Below are positions 21,258 through 32,932 of a DNA stretch of 64,000 nt, piece by piece. Origin of the DNA: Trichopria drosophilae (lineage: Eukaryota; Arthropoda; Insecta; Hymenoptera; Diapriidae); assembly GCA_030407085.1 (NCBI GenBank), contig CM059582.1, positions 89,828,001 to 89,892,000 of the forward strand, given 5' to 3'. Below the pieces are notes generated by a model. It had not been told where the DNA came from. It ran no database searches and saw nothing but the letters and a program-made list of their open reading frames with translations. A program made the translations under genes and the position numbers. Each line of letters begins with the position of its first letter. The stretch's first letter is position 1.

Positions 21258-22308
21258 AGTATGATGCAAACCATCGTATAGCAGTCACAGAAAGATTTGC
21301 ATTTTTCAGCTTATCGATGAGAATAGAATGACTGACGGTGTCAAATGCTCTGCTAAAGTCAAATAACATAAGGATTGTTATCATGCTGTTATCTATAGCC
21401 TGCCTGCAAAATTCCGAGACGTAGAGAAAGCAGTTTGGGTGCTATATCCTTTGCGGAATCCAGATTGGAACGGGTCAAACCATTGTCGTTTACTAAGATA
21501 GTTAGTCAGTTGGTTAAAGGCAATGCGTTCAAGGAGCTTAGATATCGCTTAGAGATCGCGGTAATTTAGATAACGGTTAGAGAGCTGGGCAGGTAGGTTG
21601 TGGAATCTTATTAATAGGGATCATGAGTAAAGCCTTCCACTCAGAAGGAACGATTGACGAGTTAAACGATTCGTTGAATAGATAGACTAAGTACGGAGCT
21701 AATACAGAAAAGGGTTTGGTGTAAAAACTAAGGGGAATCATGTCATTACCAAGCGCTTCTGATTTTGCTCTAGCAAGACAATCAGCAACATCACTTATCA
21801 CGATATTAGAGAAAAAGAATTTGTCGTCGCTGAAGTCCGAAGAGAGAAATCCAGAATTAGGGTCCTGTAGATCTGTGCAGTGAGATACAGGTGTCGTATG
21901 GTAAGAATTGAGCTCATCAAGAGTGCAACACAGCACAGAAGTACTTTTCTTTGATTTTATTAGCCCTAATTTCCGTATTTCTTTCCGCAAGATTTTAGTG
22001 TCCTGGATGTTACTGATGCGGTCCCGATAATAAAGTTCCCTAGCCAAGTTCCAGGCCCTTTTCTTAGTTTTATTGGCACTAATAAGCTGATGTTTTAGCA
22101 GTGGATCTCTAGTCCTCCTGTATGCCTGTAAGAGAGTGTTTCTCTCCTTCTTCAGTTTCAGTAAATCTGACGTAATCCAAGATGAGGGTTTGTGAGTCGG
22201 GGTAAATGTGTGCAATGGAGCGTGTTTATCGAAACATTCTAGTAGATTTGTATTGAGCATATTGGCAAGTTTATGTACACTAGATTCTGTGCTAGGAGCG
22301 TTGAACAA
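21258..22308 (-). pseudogene. LINE B reverse transcriptase, N-terminal half
   Basis: 22308-21577 encodes the EN-RT linker (SSWITSDLLKLKKERN, a typical LINE block) and RT fingers (SEALGNDMIPLSFYTK, VPSEWKALLMIPINK). After a decayed ~200-base gap, motif A reads LMLFDFSRAFDTVSHSILI (21384-21320), with the catalytic Asp present, then WFASYL. The reading continues exactly at 16281 as SGRKQAV once copia is excised. Confidence 0.8.
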
Positions 22309-22309
22309 G

Positions 22310-22899
22310 CTCCAGTCGCATCCTTGAAGATCATTAAGTAGGAGAGAACAGTCAAAAGATCTATAATCACGACATGTAACAGGTGTTGGATTAAAACAGT
22401 GCGTCTCGACTTAGTATTCGATATCAATAAGATCATGGCTATAGACAAACTCAAGATTGTGCTGAGAAGAGCTAATTACATTGTCAATCGTGTCGACGAT
22501 ATAGTGGTCGATCCAGGTATCTGCGCGGCTGGTGTGATTTGTGGGTAGGTAGGAGACAATTTGCAGGTCGTTAATATAGCTATAGATGACGGAAAAGTTT
22601 TAATTAGAATAAATCGCTAATGGGTGGGCCCGACCGTTGGTAATGCGGAAAGTACTGTTGCCATCAGAATTTGATGTCTTTATGATGCGGTGGAATCTTG
22701 CTGACCGGACACCAGGTCTCCGAGAAATTCTTCATGTTTGCCGAGTGCGAATGAATAACCACGTCTAAATTTTGGGGGCCATGGATGTTCCAAAACACAA
22801 CTGATATTGATGGATCGTTGAACGATGGTAGCGTTTCAGAAGGTCGAATTTCTTGAGAAGCGTAAGCCCTTGGTGCAGAAGGAGGTCTCGACGAATTAA
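22310..22899 (-). pseudogene. LINE B endonuclease, strongly decayed
   Basis: The N-terminal EN motif appears as VVFWNIHGPQNLD with NFSETWCPVS (22790-22700), where an intact element has N-I-H-G ... SETW. The remainder up to the RT linker is broken among frames (22454-22239 and others). Placement between ORF1 and RT supports the call. Confidence 0.5.
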
Positions 22900-24055
22900 A
22901 CTGTAGAGGCTGGATGCTCGAATTGGTGGATAAACCTAAGAGTTTTTTCACATTGTAGCTGCTTCTTTGAGAGATTCGACTGGGTCCATGGGAGAACTTT
23001 GATCTCTGGTTGGTGCTTCCACTGAAAGGGTGGATGGAAGGAACGAACATTCAAATTTCTCGGAAGCATCGGACCAGGTATACCAGACACCATCTATTGA
23101 GACTCTTTGGAATTTCTTGAATGCGGCTTTATTTTGTTTGTTTGCCTCTCTGACTAGCTCTCTGGCGTGGAACTCTATATTTCTTTCTCGGTCGGTTTGA
23201 TCGGTGTCAATAAATATTTTTTTTTCCAGACAATATCTCGCGTTCATTTGACATAATGTGGGCTCTTGCCCTAGACGAATTAAGTTCAACTAGAATTATG
23301 GGAGGATCTTTACGGACGTAGTATGCTAGATCGACTGTCCCTTTAAGTTGAAAATTATTGTCGAGAAACTTTTCCACACCGTCAGTAAGATCACCATTTA
23401 TAATTATTAGCCCTCGAATTTTTATGTTCTTTTTTCTTACATTTTTTTCTTGTTTTTCGAGTTGGGCCGATAGCTTTTTAATTTGCTCGTCTTTTTGGGC
23501 CAATTTACTTTTAAGATCGCCTAGTTCTTCTGATACTTCTTTTTTGAATGAAGCAAGCACATTAAAAATTCGTTCAGTTTCCGCTCTCCTTTCATCATTA
23601 GCGGCATCGATTTTGGCGGATAAAGTGGCAATAATGGAAACTTCCAGTGATTTGAGAGAACCCTCCATGGCTGGTTTATCGCTTGTTGTGTTCAGAATGG
23701 ATTGTTTCAGTCTAACCTTAGGAAACCGGTGCTTTTTGGAATTGTTCGCAACAGTACTCGACTGAGGAGAAAGCTCGGGTGAACGCTGGCGTTTTGCAGT
23801 TTCGTAATATTTGGTAATAGATGTGGTGCTGCTGCGTCTATGAGATCGCCACTTGGTCGCCGTCGATGGGCGACCCTTCGCCGCGGGGAGAGGCTTGGGC
23901 GTTGACGATGGCTCCTCCTTCGTAGGCCTACTCGAGCGAACTGGTGTGGTTTTCGTAGGCAGGAATGGGAGGCCTTGCTCATCTGACATGAGTTTGACTA
24001 GGCGCCCGATATGTGCTGCCTCTCTCGGGAAGCGAATTGAGCGCACTCGCGTCAC
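22900..24055 (-). pseudogene. LINE B ORF1 protein
   Basis: 282 open residues starting at 24055, continuing in another frame to ~22948. The N-terminal ~100 residues are basic and proline/serine-rich. Residues ~130-210 form a predicted coiled coil (KEVSEELGDLKSKLAQKDE, IKKLSAQLEKQEK). Then comes KKNIKIRGL and a C-terminal domain typical of RRM-like ORF1 proteins (ILVELNSSRARAHIMSNERE). Such proteins bind the LINE RNA as trimers. The frame breaks at an A/T run near 23220; the next frame carries RVSIDGVWYTWSD. No CCHC knuckle is present. Confidence 0.65.
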
Positions 24056-24110
24056 TCTAGGCGAAGTAGAGGAAATGTCGCAGGATGCAATGAGATGACA
24101 GTGGCACTAT

Positions 24111-24707
24111 ATAATCTCACTTCCTTGATCCTTTGGCACTATAATCCGAATTTTTATATTTTTTAGGTTAAAAATTTGATCGAATAGAGTAATGAGAAGT
24201 TGGCATTGAATATGGATGATAATAAATAAAACTGGTTGCAACACGACTACTGCACAATGACCTTACTTGACAGAAACAGGACTCTACAAACGTTAATAGA
24301 AAAAATAACACGGTTTAGCTATAATGTTATTAACTCATGTGTCCTGCATGAGTTTCGGAGACCAAAAAAAAGCTCAAAACCAAATTGCAGCACTGGCAGG
24401 ACACTAGCATAAACATATACAAATTACACTTTTGGAACAAAAACAAATGACTGCTGTACGAAAAGAATATAGGCTTTAAAAATCCGTCAGAGCTCGTGTA
24501 AAGGCCAATAGGTCACATACCGGATCGGGATTCCAATTTCTTGATCTAAATGAGAAAAGCATGAAACTCCAAAGAAAATTCGTTCATTCGCCTCGGCTAA
24601 TGAATGGTGCGCATCGACACACTGCACCGGCGAAGTGATAAACATCTGCTTGCAATCAATGCTTGTAAACTACGGCTCTAATAATTCACATAGAATTTAA
24701 ACATGTA
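24111..24707. other. Gene-free stretch between LINE B and duplicated LINE piece
   Basis: I see no coding frame or repeat I can name. The missing 5' part of LINE A would be expected to resume near here if LINE B inserted cleanly, but no endonuclease N-terminus is recognisable. Confidence 0.4.
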
Positions 24708-24952
24708 GATCATGAGTAAAGCCATCCACTCAGAAGGAACGATTGACGAGTTAAACGATTCGTTGAATAGATAGACTAAGTACGGAGCTAATACAGAAAA
24801 GGGTTTGGTGTAAAAACTAAGGGGAATCATGTCGTTACCAAGCGCTTCTGATTTTGCTCTAGGAAGACAATCAGCAACATCACTTATCACAATATTAGAG
24901 AAAAAGAATTTGTCGTCGCTGAAGTCCGAAGAGAGAGATCCAGAATTAGGGT
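24708..24952 (-). repeat. 245-bp duplicate of LINE B RT segment
   Basis: Matches 21619-21863 at about 98% (five substitutions counted by eye). It encodes the SEALGNDMIPLSFYTK block of the RT on the minus strand. Both edges are abrupt, and the flanks (GTTAGACTTTTTTGACG to the right) are unrelated to the source. Confidence 0.9.
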
Positions 24953-25220
24953 GTTAGACTTTTTTGACGTCTCTATAAAAATATATATTGGATTGGAAAT
25001 ATTCAAATATTATCGACAATTTTGAACTACATTATATTTACGTAAACAAGTTCAATAACAAAGGATTATACAAGCTCCTCGATCTCTAGTTAGAAGAAAT
25101 TAAACAACAATATAGTGGGTGCCCGTTTTGATCTCCTTTCCACTAATCTTGCTTCTATTTGTTTATTTTACCCCTTGTTATTTTTTAACGTTAATTACTT
25201 ATTTATTGAATTTACTTTAT

Positions 25221-26440
25221 ATGTACATTAGACCTCGGAAAAAATTTGTTTTTTGTTTTCACCTCGCACCCGTGAAAATGGTTTCTTATAGTATCAAGAG
25301 TAATCCCTTCGCCTGCCCATGGGTAATTTTTTTTCCGCGGAGCTCACATCGAGAAAATCATTTTCCCGTAAGATTAACACGCAACCAGCTCCGTATTTGT
25401 GAAGAATCACTTACCAACTCTCATGAAATAATTGAACAGTTTCCTTATGTATTCTGTCATGGCATTACATATACATATATTCAAGTATTTTCATTTTATT
25501 TCATGGGAGAGCGAGGGGGTACGGGGGGATTTGTTTGAATGGATTCGTCACCATCATAATTTCGTGCGATTTGATACTGATAGAAAGCATTATTGTTCTT
25601 ATTTTCCTCTTTTTTTGTTTATCGTGGCATTGCTATTTTGTGGATTCTACATAATGTTTATTTTTTGTTATTGTCTTCCTTTTTGGTTTTGTTTGTGTCC
25701 TTTAATTATCACTACATTTCGTATAATTAAAGGATTCAAAACAAAATATAGCAGAATTGAGATAATTAACTTATGACTCAAATTCACGGTACTGTCTATC
25801 ACGCGTTACATTATTGTATCAACATTCTTTATTGGATGTGTTGCTAAAAATTTCGGAAAAAAATGCGTGAAGAGATTTATCTCGTAGGATACGAAGTGGA
25901 AACAGTCAAAAGCAATAAGTTGCCTACAATTAAGGAAGTTTTAAGTGTATTTTTTTTAAATATAGAACTCGTAGAAATTTTCCTGTGCAAAAAAGTTTAT
26001 CTTAATTTTTCAGAATTCTGGGTAATACATGGAGAGTTTTAAGAATTTTTTTTTAAACTTACAAGAGAAAAAATCTTGAAATTTAAAATAGCACGAAATT
26101 ATGATGGTGGCGAATCCATTCAAACAAATCACCCAGTACTTCCTCCACCCCCCCCACCCCCAAGCAAATTCTTGAATACATGTATATGTAATCCCATGGA
26201 AGAATACTTTAGGAAACTGTCCAATTATTTCATGAGATTTGGTAAGTGATTTTTGACCAATACGGAGCTGGTTGCCTGTTATTCTTATGGGAAAATGATT
26301 TTCTTGATGAGCTCAGCGGAAAAGATTCGCCCATGGGCAGCGAAGGGGGTATTACTCTTGATGCTATAAGAAACCATTGTAACGGGTGCGAGGTGAAAAA
26401 CAAAAAAAAAATTTGTTTTGACGAGGTCTAATGTACATGT
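25221..26440. repeat. Large inverted repeat, arms of about 350 bp
   Basis: Left arm 25221-25567 and right arm 26091-26440 are reverse complements at roughly 80-85% identity. Shared blocks: TGTACATTAGACCTCG, TTTTTCACCTCGCACCCGT, ACCAGCTCCGTATT, CATGAAATAATTG and TTTGTTTGAATGGATTCG. The 523-bp spacer is AT-rich and unrelated between halves. No transposase frame. The right arm lies 38 bp before the gag start of the second BEL/Pao element, so the arms may be head-to-head leader/LTR pieces of that family. Confidence 0.85.
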
Positions 26441-26478
26441 TTATTAATTGAAACCAAATGTTTGCTATTGAATAAAAC

Positions 26479-27915
26479 ATGGAATTGCAAACGCTAAAGA
26501 ATGAAAGACGATCTTTAAAATCGAAAATGACTAGTTTTAATAAATATTGTGAGCATATTATTAATCAATATTCTGACGAAAATTCTGATTTGGATAATCC
26601 AAATTGGGACGAAATGAATGTAAGATTAGAGCGATTAAAAGAAATATGAAGTCAATATGATACATTGCAAGAATCCATAGATGCGCTAACAGGTGATATA
26701 GATGAAACCCTTAATTATAGAGAAGTTTTGAACCTGATTACTTTGCAGCGTTTCGCAAAGCCAAAAAATTATTATCCCGAGGTGTGACGGTAGCATAGAC
26801 TTTAAATGTTTCTAATAATAATAGTCTCGCAGATTCGGTAAATTTCCAATTTCACGGTGATATTCCCTAGAATTCTCAAGTCATAATACCGATTAGACAA
26901 CTTCCTAAATTTAATGGCGATTTGTCAACCTGGTTTCGAGATACTTTTGAATCTCTGATTCATTCAAATATATCTATCGGACATTCAAAAGTTCCACTAT
27001 TTAAAGGTAGCATTAGAGGTACAGTAGGATTGGTGGTGAAATATATTACATTTTCGGCATTAAATTAACAAGTAGCCTGGAAAGCGTTATGCACTCATTT
27101 CAATTAACAGAATTTATTGATTCATAATCATCTGAAGGCAATTTTTGACATGAAGGCTATTGTCGGCACGTGAGTCTTCTCGAGATATTCACGAAATCCT
27201 TGATATGTTAGTAAAACATTTACATGCACTGGATATCTTAGGGGAAGAGACTAAAGGCTGGGCTTCCATTTTGATATTTATTATAACTAGGAAGCTAGAT
27301 GTCAATACACAGCCGGGCCTAGGAACAAGAGTCCAAATCCGATTTTCAAGAATTTCAAGGACCCTCTATCATCCGGAGCGGAATTTTTGCAATCGATCGA
27401 AAGTAAGAATTACACTAATTTAAATAAAATGAAGAATTTTAGTGTAGATGGTAACAGACGAATGAAAACGAAAGCGTATTTAAATACTGATAAGGTAAGT
27501 GCCGATAAACACAAGCCATATATGAAGTGCCCGGCGTGTGATGAAGGGCATTTCATTCAGAATTGTTCGCATTTTTTAAGATAATTACTCGCACTAGAAT
27601 AGAAAAGATTAAGGAGATTAAACATTGTTTAAATTGTTTAAGAAAGGAACACTTTGTAGGTGATTGTAAATATGGATCATGTGCAATGTGTCATGGGAAA
27701 CATAATAGGCTCCTTCACTTTGATAATTCAGAAACTGCTTCGCCGACAGTTGCATTGTGCAGTAATAATTTGAATTTAAAAGATACTTTACTGGCAACGG
27801 CTTTCGTTCTGATTCGAGGACAAATGTGCGACTTCTCTTAGATTCCGGCTCTCAATCTAATTTCATTTCAAACAGATTGTGCCAAGCTTTGAAATTAGAT
27901 AAAATCTCATGCAGC
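26479..27915 (+). pseudogene. Second BEL/Pao element: gag and start of protease
   Basis: ATG at 26479 opens ELQTLKNERRSLKSKM, a usual BEL gag start. After frame breaks come QLPKFNGDLSTWFRDTF (~26900, DUF1759 core), SSRDIHEILDMLVKHLHAL (27160-27423), CPACDEGHFIQNC (27530) and CLNCLRKEHFVGDCKYGSC (27620), the paired zinc knuckles. The protease site LLLDSGSQSNFISNRLC begins at 27829. Sequence homology ends at ~27915, after LKLDKIS. The rest of the protease is found at 34077, about 6.2 kb away. At least five stops or frameshifts. Confidence 0.75.
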
Positions 27916-28300
27916 ACAGGCATGTTTTGTTATATATCGGAAACGTTTCAGAAATGTTTCCGTGAAAATTTGAAATCATTTCGGATACATAACGGATATG
28001 TGTCGGAAACGTATAGGAAACGTATTAAATTAGTATCCTTGGCCGTTTTAGATAGTTCCGAAAACGTAACGATAAGTCTTTGTTACATTACAGAAACGTA
28101 AAGGAAACATAACGTAGACGTTACTAGGTAAACCGTGTTTTATTATGGAAATGTAACTGGAAGATATCGGACACCATATGTTTATAATTACGTTGCGCAA
28201 TGATTACAGAAACATAACGGATATATTTGCTCCCTTAGTGGATGAATGTAGCGGAAATATAGTGGTAATGTAACGGCCACATAACGGGGGTGTTTAGTGA
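27916..28300. repeat. Decayed short-motif tract (GGAAACGTAACG-like)
   Basis: Dozens of variants of CGGAAACGTA / GGAAACATAACG / CGTAACGG spaced irregularly, e.g. TCGGAAACGTTTCAG, TCGGAAACGTATAGGAAACG, ACAGAAACGTAAAGGAAAC. A related cluster recurs at 28680-28760. It behaves like an old diverged minisatellite. The 91-residue open frame across its start is the BEL protease reading into the repeat. Confidence 0.6.
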
Positions 28301-28800
28301 TATGAAAAGCGGGCTATTCCCTCACCAATATATAGCCTGTACAAATTTCCGTGACTGACGAATGAGTCAGTTGGATCGAGATCGCGCGATAGAATTCTTG
28401 TAAATATTACGTATCCGAAAATAAATTGTTAATTTGAGAAGCGCAGACATTGTGTTCTTTTTATTGCGTTATACTTTCAAATCTATTAAATATTAAGAAA
28501 CATAGTTATTTATGGTTTAAATTAAAAAGAATAATAAGATCGACAATCAACGGGATTAGGTGATCGTCGCGTATGTGTATCGGAAAGAAGGAAATTTCTT
28601 CGCGTACGCGAGTGTGAAACTCTTTATGCTAAAAATCGAATAAAGAAAGTGTTTCGGAAATTTTACAGGGGGCAAGCACGTTATATTGCTTACGTGCAAC
28701 TGGAATATAACCGATACGTAACAAACGTAAAAAACGTGAATTTCGTTATGTAACACCGAAAAACCCATATTCTAACTTTTAAGTATACCCTATTCTATCT
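28301..28800. other. Gene-free stretch
   Basis: Mixed sequence with an LTR-like look near 28330-28480 (TATATAGCCTG, then AATAAA) but no matching partner. Contains a second small cluster of ACGTAA words. No gene seen. Confidence 0.35.
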
Positions 28801-29060
28801 TAATAATTGAGTGTACAGTACTCTTCATTTAAGAAATCTTCTAAACAATTTAAGAAGTTTTCTTAAAGTGAGAGTATTCTTACGAAAATATTTTCTTAAA
28901 ATAAGAATACTCCTTAAAAAAACATTCTAATTTTAAGAATACCAGCTACTGTTGCAAATTTTGTAAGAAGGGATGCAAATATTCTTATATTAAGCATATT
29001 TTCTTAGCAAAGAAAGAATAATTTTCTTATAATAAGAATATGCTGCTTAATAACAAAGAG
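28801..29060. repeat. AAGAATA / TATTCTT motif cluster
   Basis: About fifteen occurrences of AAGAAT(A) or its complement in 260 bp on both strands (e.g. GAGTATTCTTACG, AAAATAAGAATACTCC, TTATAATAAGAATATGC). The mixed orientation makes it rich in small hairpins. No coding capacity. Confidence 0.6.
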
Positions 29061-29170
29061 AAGATATCAGTCACGCCGGAAGAGGTCTCTCATGTTTGAC
29101 TTTTTTCGCGCAACTAGACACACGGTGGCGCGACACGCATACAAGCCAGACAATACATAACGTTATAGTT

Positions 29171-30440
<1,270 letters not shown>

Positions 30441-30763
30441 TATAATATGGATAGGACATAGCGCGAAATTTCTGGTACAAGAAATGAAAGCAGTAAAACG
30501 GCAGGCGCGAAACCCGAAACTATCCGAATCCACACGATCATTGCCGAATCGCAAATCGTATGTATGTACATATGTGTACACTCATTGACACTCTGGGATA
30601 CGAGGATTTTTCGCGCACCGATGTGCGCAGGTTGGGCGCGATTGGCGGCTGGAGGCACAGTCGAGCGACATCGGGAAATCTATAGTCCTTGCGTGTTCAT
30701 GCTTCGAATAAATGACTGCGGCTAGCAGTTTATCAGCTGCTTCGCGGCTCATATCGTAAAGGG
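30441..30763. other. Inserted sequence, unassigned
   Basis: GC-richer than what follows; contains AATAAA near 30707. It interrupts LINE C and precedes a tRNA-like head. No gene recognised. Confidence 0.35.
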
Positions 30764-30834
30764 TGTAGTAGCCGAGTGGTTAAAGCGCTCGACTGATTGA
30801 CATAATTTTTGTAGTTCGCGTACTCGCAGATGCA
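30764..30834 (+). repeat. tRNA-like SINE head, copy 1
   Basis: TAGCCGAGTGG at 30769 matches the pol III A-box consensus fully, as in tRNA-Ser/Leu. GTAGTTCGCGTACTCGC at ~30811 is a weak B box, and a T run follows. There is no acceptor-stem pairing, so this is not a functional tRNA gene. A related head lies at 32243-32320. Confidence 0.55.
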
Positions 30835-32690
30835 TTTTTTTTTTATTTTTATAATTATGTAATATAATTTTTTTTATTTTTATATTTATTTTTATAATTT
30901 ATTGCAATTTATTAAATGCTATTTAAATTATTTATTGTATATTTTTGAAAGGAATTTTTAATTTTTTAAATATACTTTTTAACCTAACTTAAGTTATTTT
31001 CTGTAACTTATTTTGACGAATATGGCGTTAAATAAAACTGAAACATGTTTTCTCTACTTTTATTTATGTAGCTGTATATTACAGTTGTATTAAATAAATA
31101 AATTTCTTCAGTTAGGAAGATATTGCCAAAATGTTTTTAATTCTTCTTTATCCGCCAAAAATGAAATTAATATGTCACAATACTTTTTACGTATATAAAA
31201 TAGTAGCTTATATTATACAAAAGAATTGTGAATAATACCATACCCATCTATTTTCCAATACTTGGAATGTTATTTTTACTTACTCCAATTTTATGAAGCT
31301 TTAAATAATGCTTAAATATTTAAATACATAATTTTCCAAGGTTATAAAAATATTGCCACAGTTTTTTACTTCTTATTTATCCGCCAAAAATGAAATTGAT
31401 GTGTAATAATATTTTTATCCGATTCAAAATAGTAACTAATATTATGCAAAATGATCTGTAACTATAATGAAACTTTACCTATTCAATGTCCATTATTTGG
31501 AATATTGTTGTTACTAAGTCTTTTTTATTTAGCTTTAAAAAAATGCTTAAAAATAATAAAAGTTAAAAAAACATTTGGTAAAAATAATATTATAATTTAT
31601 TAAATGCTATTTAAATTACTTATTATATAGTTTTTAAAATATTGTAACTGTTTAAAGGAATTGAAAGTCTTTAAATATATTTTTTCTCGTAATTATGATA
31701 TATTTTTTGTAACTTATTTCGGTGATATTTCTATTTCTGAGAATCATCATTATCAGTGACAGGCATTATTATATAATACATTTTCAAAATTAGTAGTAAT
31801 AACCAAATAATTTTCCACAGTTAGGACAATATCGCCAAAATGTTTCTATTTCTTCCTTATCCGCAAAAAATCAAATTAATATGTAATAATTTTTTGTACG
31901 TATATAAAATAGTGGTTTATGTTATCCAAAATTATGTGTAAGTAATGCAATTATACCTATTCAATGTCCATTAGTTGGAACTTTGTTTTTACAAATCTTT
32001 TTTATGAAGCTTTAAAAATATTCTGAAAAATAATAAAAATTAAAAAAAAAACGATTTTGTAAAAATAATAATGAAAAGATAATACATTGTTTAAACTACC
32101 AGTAATAAACAAAAACATTTCTAAAGTTAGAAAAATATTGCGACAAGGTTTTTACTTCTTATTTATCCGCCACAATCAAATTAATTAATATATAATACGA
32201 ATGCAGCAGTAATTCATCAACGGCTTTGCGACAAGTTTAAAAAGTTCGTTTGGTCGACTGGTTAGAGTGCTTGCCTCGTATGTATGACGTTGGAAGATCG
32301 CGTACTGGCGAGTGCACGTTTTTTTTTTGTTATTAATTTTATTATTATGTTAATATTATAATTTATTAAATGCTATTTAAATTATTTATTATATACTTTT
32401 TAAAATATTGTAGGTGTTTAAAGAAATTGTAATTCTTGAAATATATTTTTTCACGTAATTGTGGTATATTTTTTGTAACTCATTTCGGTTATATTTCTAT
32501 TTGTGAGGATCATTATCTGTGACCGGCAATATTATATAATACATTTTCCAAATTAGTAGTAATAAATAAATAATTTTCTACAGTTAGGACAATATCGCCA
32601 AAATGTTTCTATTTCTTCTTTATCAGCCAAAAATTTAATATGTAATAATATTTTATGTTTAGTATCATAAAACATACATACAGGGTCATC
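30835..32690. repeat. AT-rich array of diverged repeat units
   Basis: About 1.85 kb built from recurring blocks. Block 1 (GTTAGGA.AATATTGCCAAAA then TTATCCGCCAAAAAT) occurs near 31111, 31341, 31820, 32126 and 32583. Block 2 (ATTAAATGCTATTTAAATTA) occurs near 30911, 31600 and 32365. Longer stretches containing GTAACTTATTTCGG and TTATATAATACATTTTC accompany some copies. Spacing is uneven, so it is a complex of duplicated non-autonomous units, not a simple satellite. No coding capacity. Confidence 0.8.
32243..32320 (+). repeat. tRNA-like SINE head, copy 2
   Basis: TGGTCGACTGGTTAGAGTGC resembles a tRNA D-arm/A box. GATCGCGTACTGGCGAGTGC then a T run parallels the end of the head at 30764-30834. 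Both heads are followed by the same AT-rich body (ATTAAATGCTATTTAAATTA). Confidence 0.5.
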
Positions 32691-32932
32691 GAAAAGTATC
32701 GGACCTCCCTAATATCTTCAGTTAGAATGCACTTAGGAGAAAATGTCCAATAGCAAAGTTGTATGGTTTCAAGTGGGGAGTAAGATGATGACCTTGACTT
32801 TGACCTTGACCATGTCCTTCAAGGTCATTTCAAGGCCAATCTTATTTTTTTAAATAGAACCCCCAACATTTTATTGCATATTCTTATAGCTTATCTCGAG
32901 AGCTTTCCAAAACACTATAATAAAATATTTTT
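32691..32932. repeat. Transposon end with clustered TCAAGGTCA motifs
   Basis: Starts with ACAGGGTCATCGAAAAG, a shape seen at DNA-transposon termini, and runs up to the LINE C junction. 32788-32836 carries several TGACCTTGA / TCAAGGTCA words in both orientations. No coding frame, and the partner terminus was not found. Confidence 0.4.

Larger units (their letters stand above)
14938..24110 (-). mobile_element. LINE B: CR1/Jockey-like element split by copia
   Basis: A nearly full-length LINE of about 4.2 kb once the 4,976-bp copia element and one copy of its 5-bp duplication are removed. Order on the minus strand: ORF1 (24055-22900), degenerate endonuclease, RT fingers (22308-21577), RT palm start (21384-21258), [copia], RT core (16281-16020), RT thumb and C-terminus (15914-15240), 3' UTR, and a tail of repeated AATTCA units (14940-14970). 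Several frameshifts and stops make it inactive. The RT sequence (VPQGSVLGPLLFSIFINDL) suits the CR1/Jockey group. Confidence 0.85.

Noticed and set aside
23358..23765. 135-residue plus-strand frame
   Set aside because: Antisense shadow of the coiled-coil region of LINE B ORF1.
25119..25776. Two overlapping plus-strand frames of 139 and 114 residues
   Set aside because: Phe/Tyr/Ile-rich translation of AT-rich DNA lying in the inverted repeat; no motif and not conserved in the other arm.
27916..28300. CRISPR-like array
   Set aside because: Motifs are short, irregular and without spacers; the organism is a eukaryote.
30764..30834. Functional tRNA-Ser/Leu gene
   Set aside because: A box is good but there is no acceptor stem, no proper B box or anticodon arm; kept as a SINE head.
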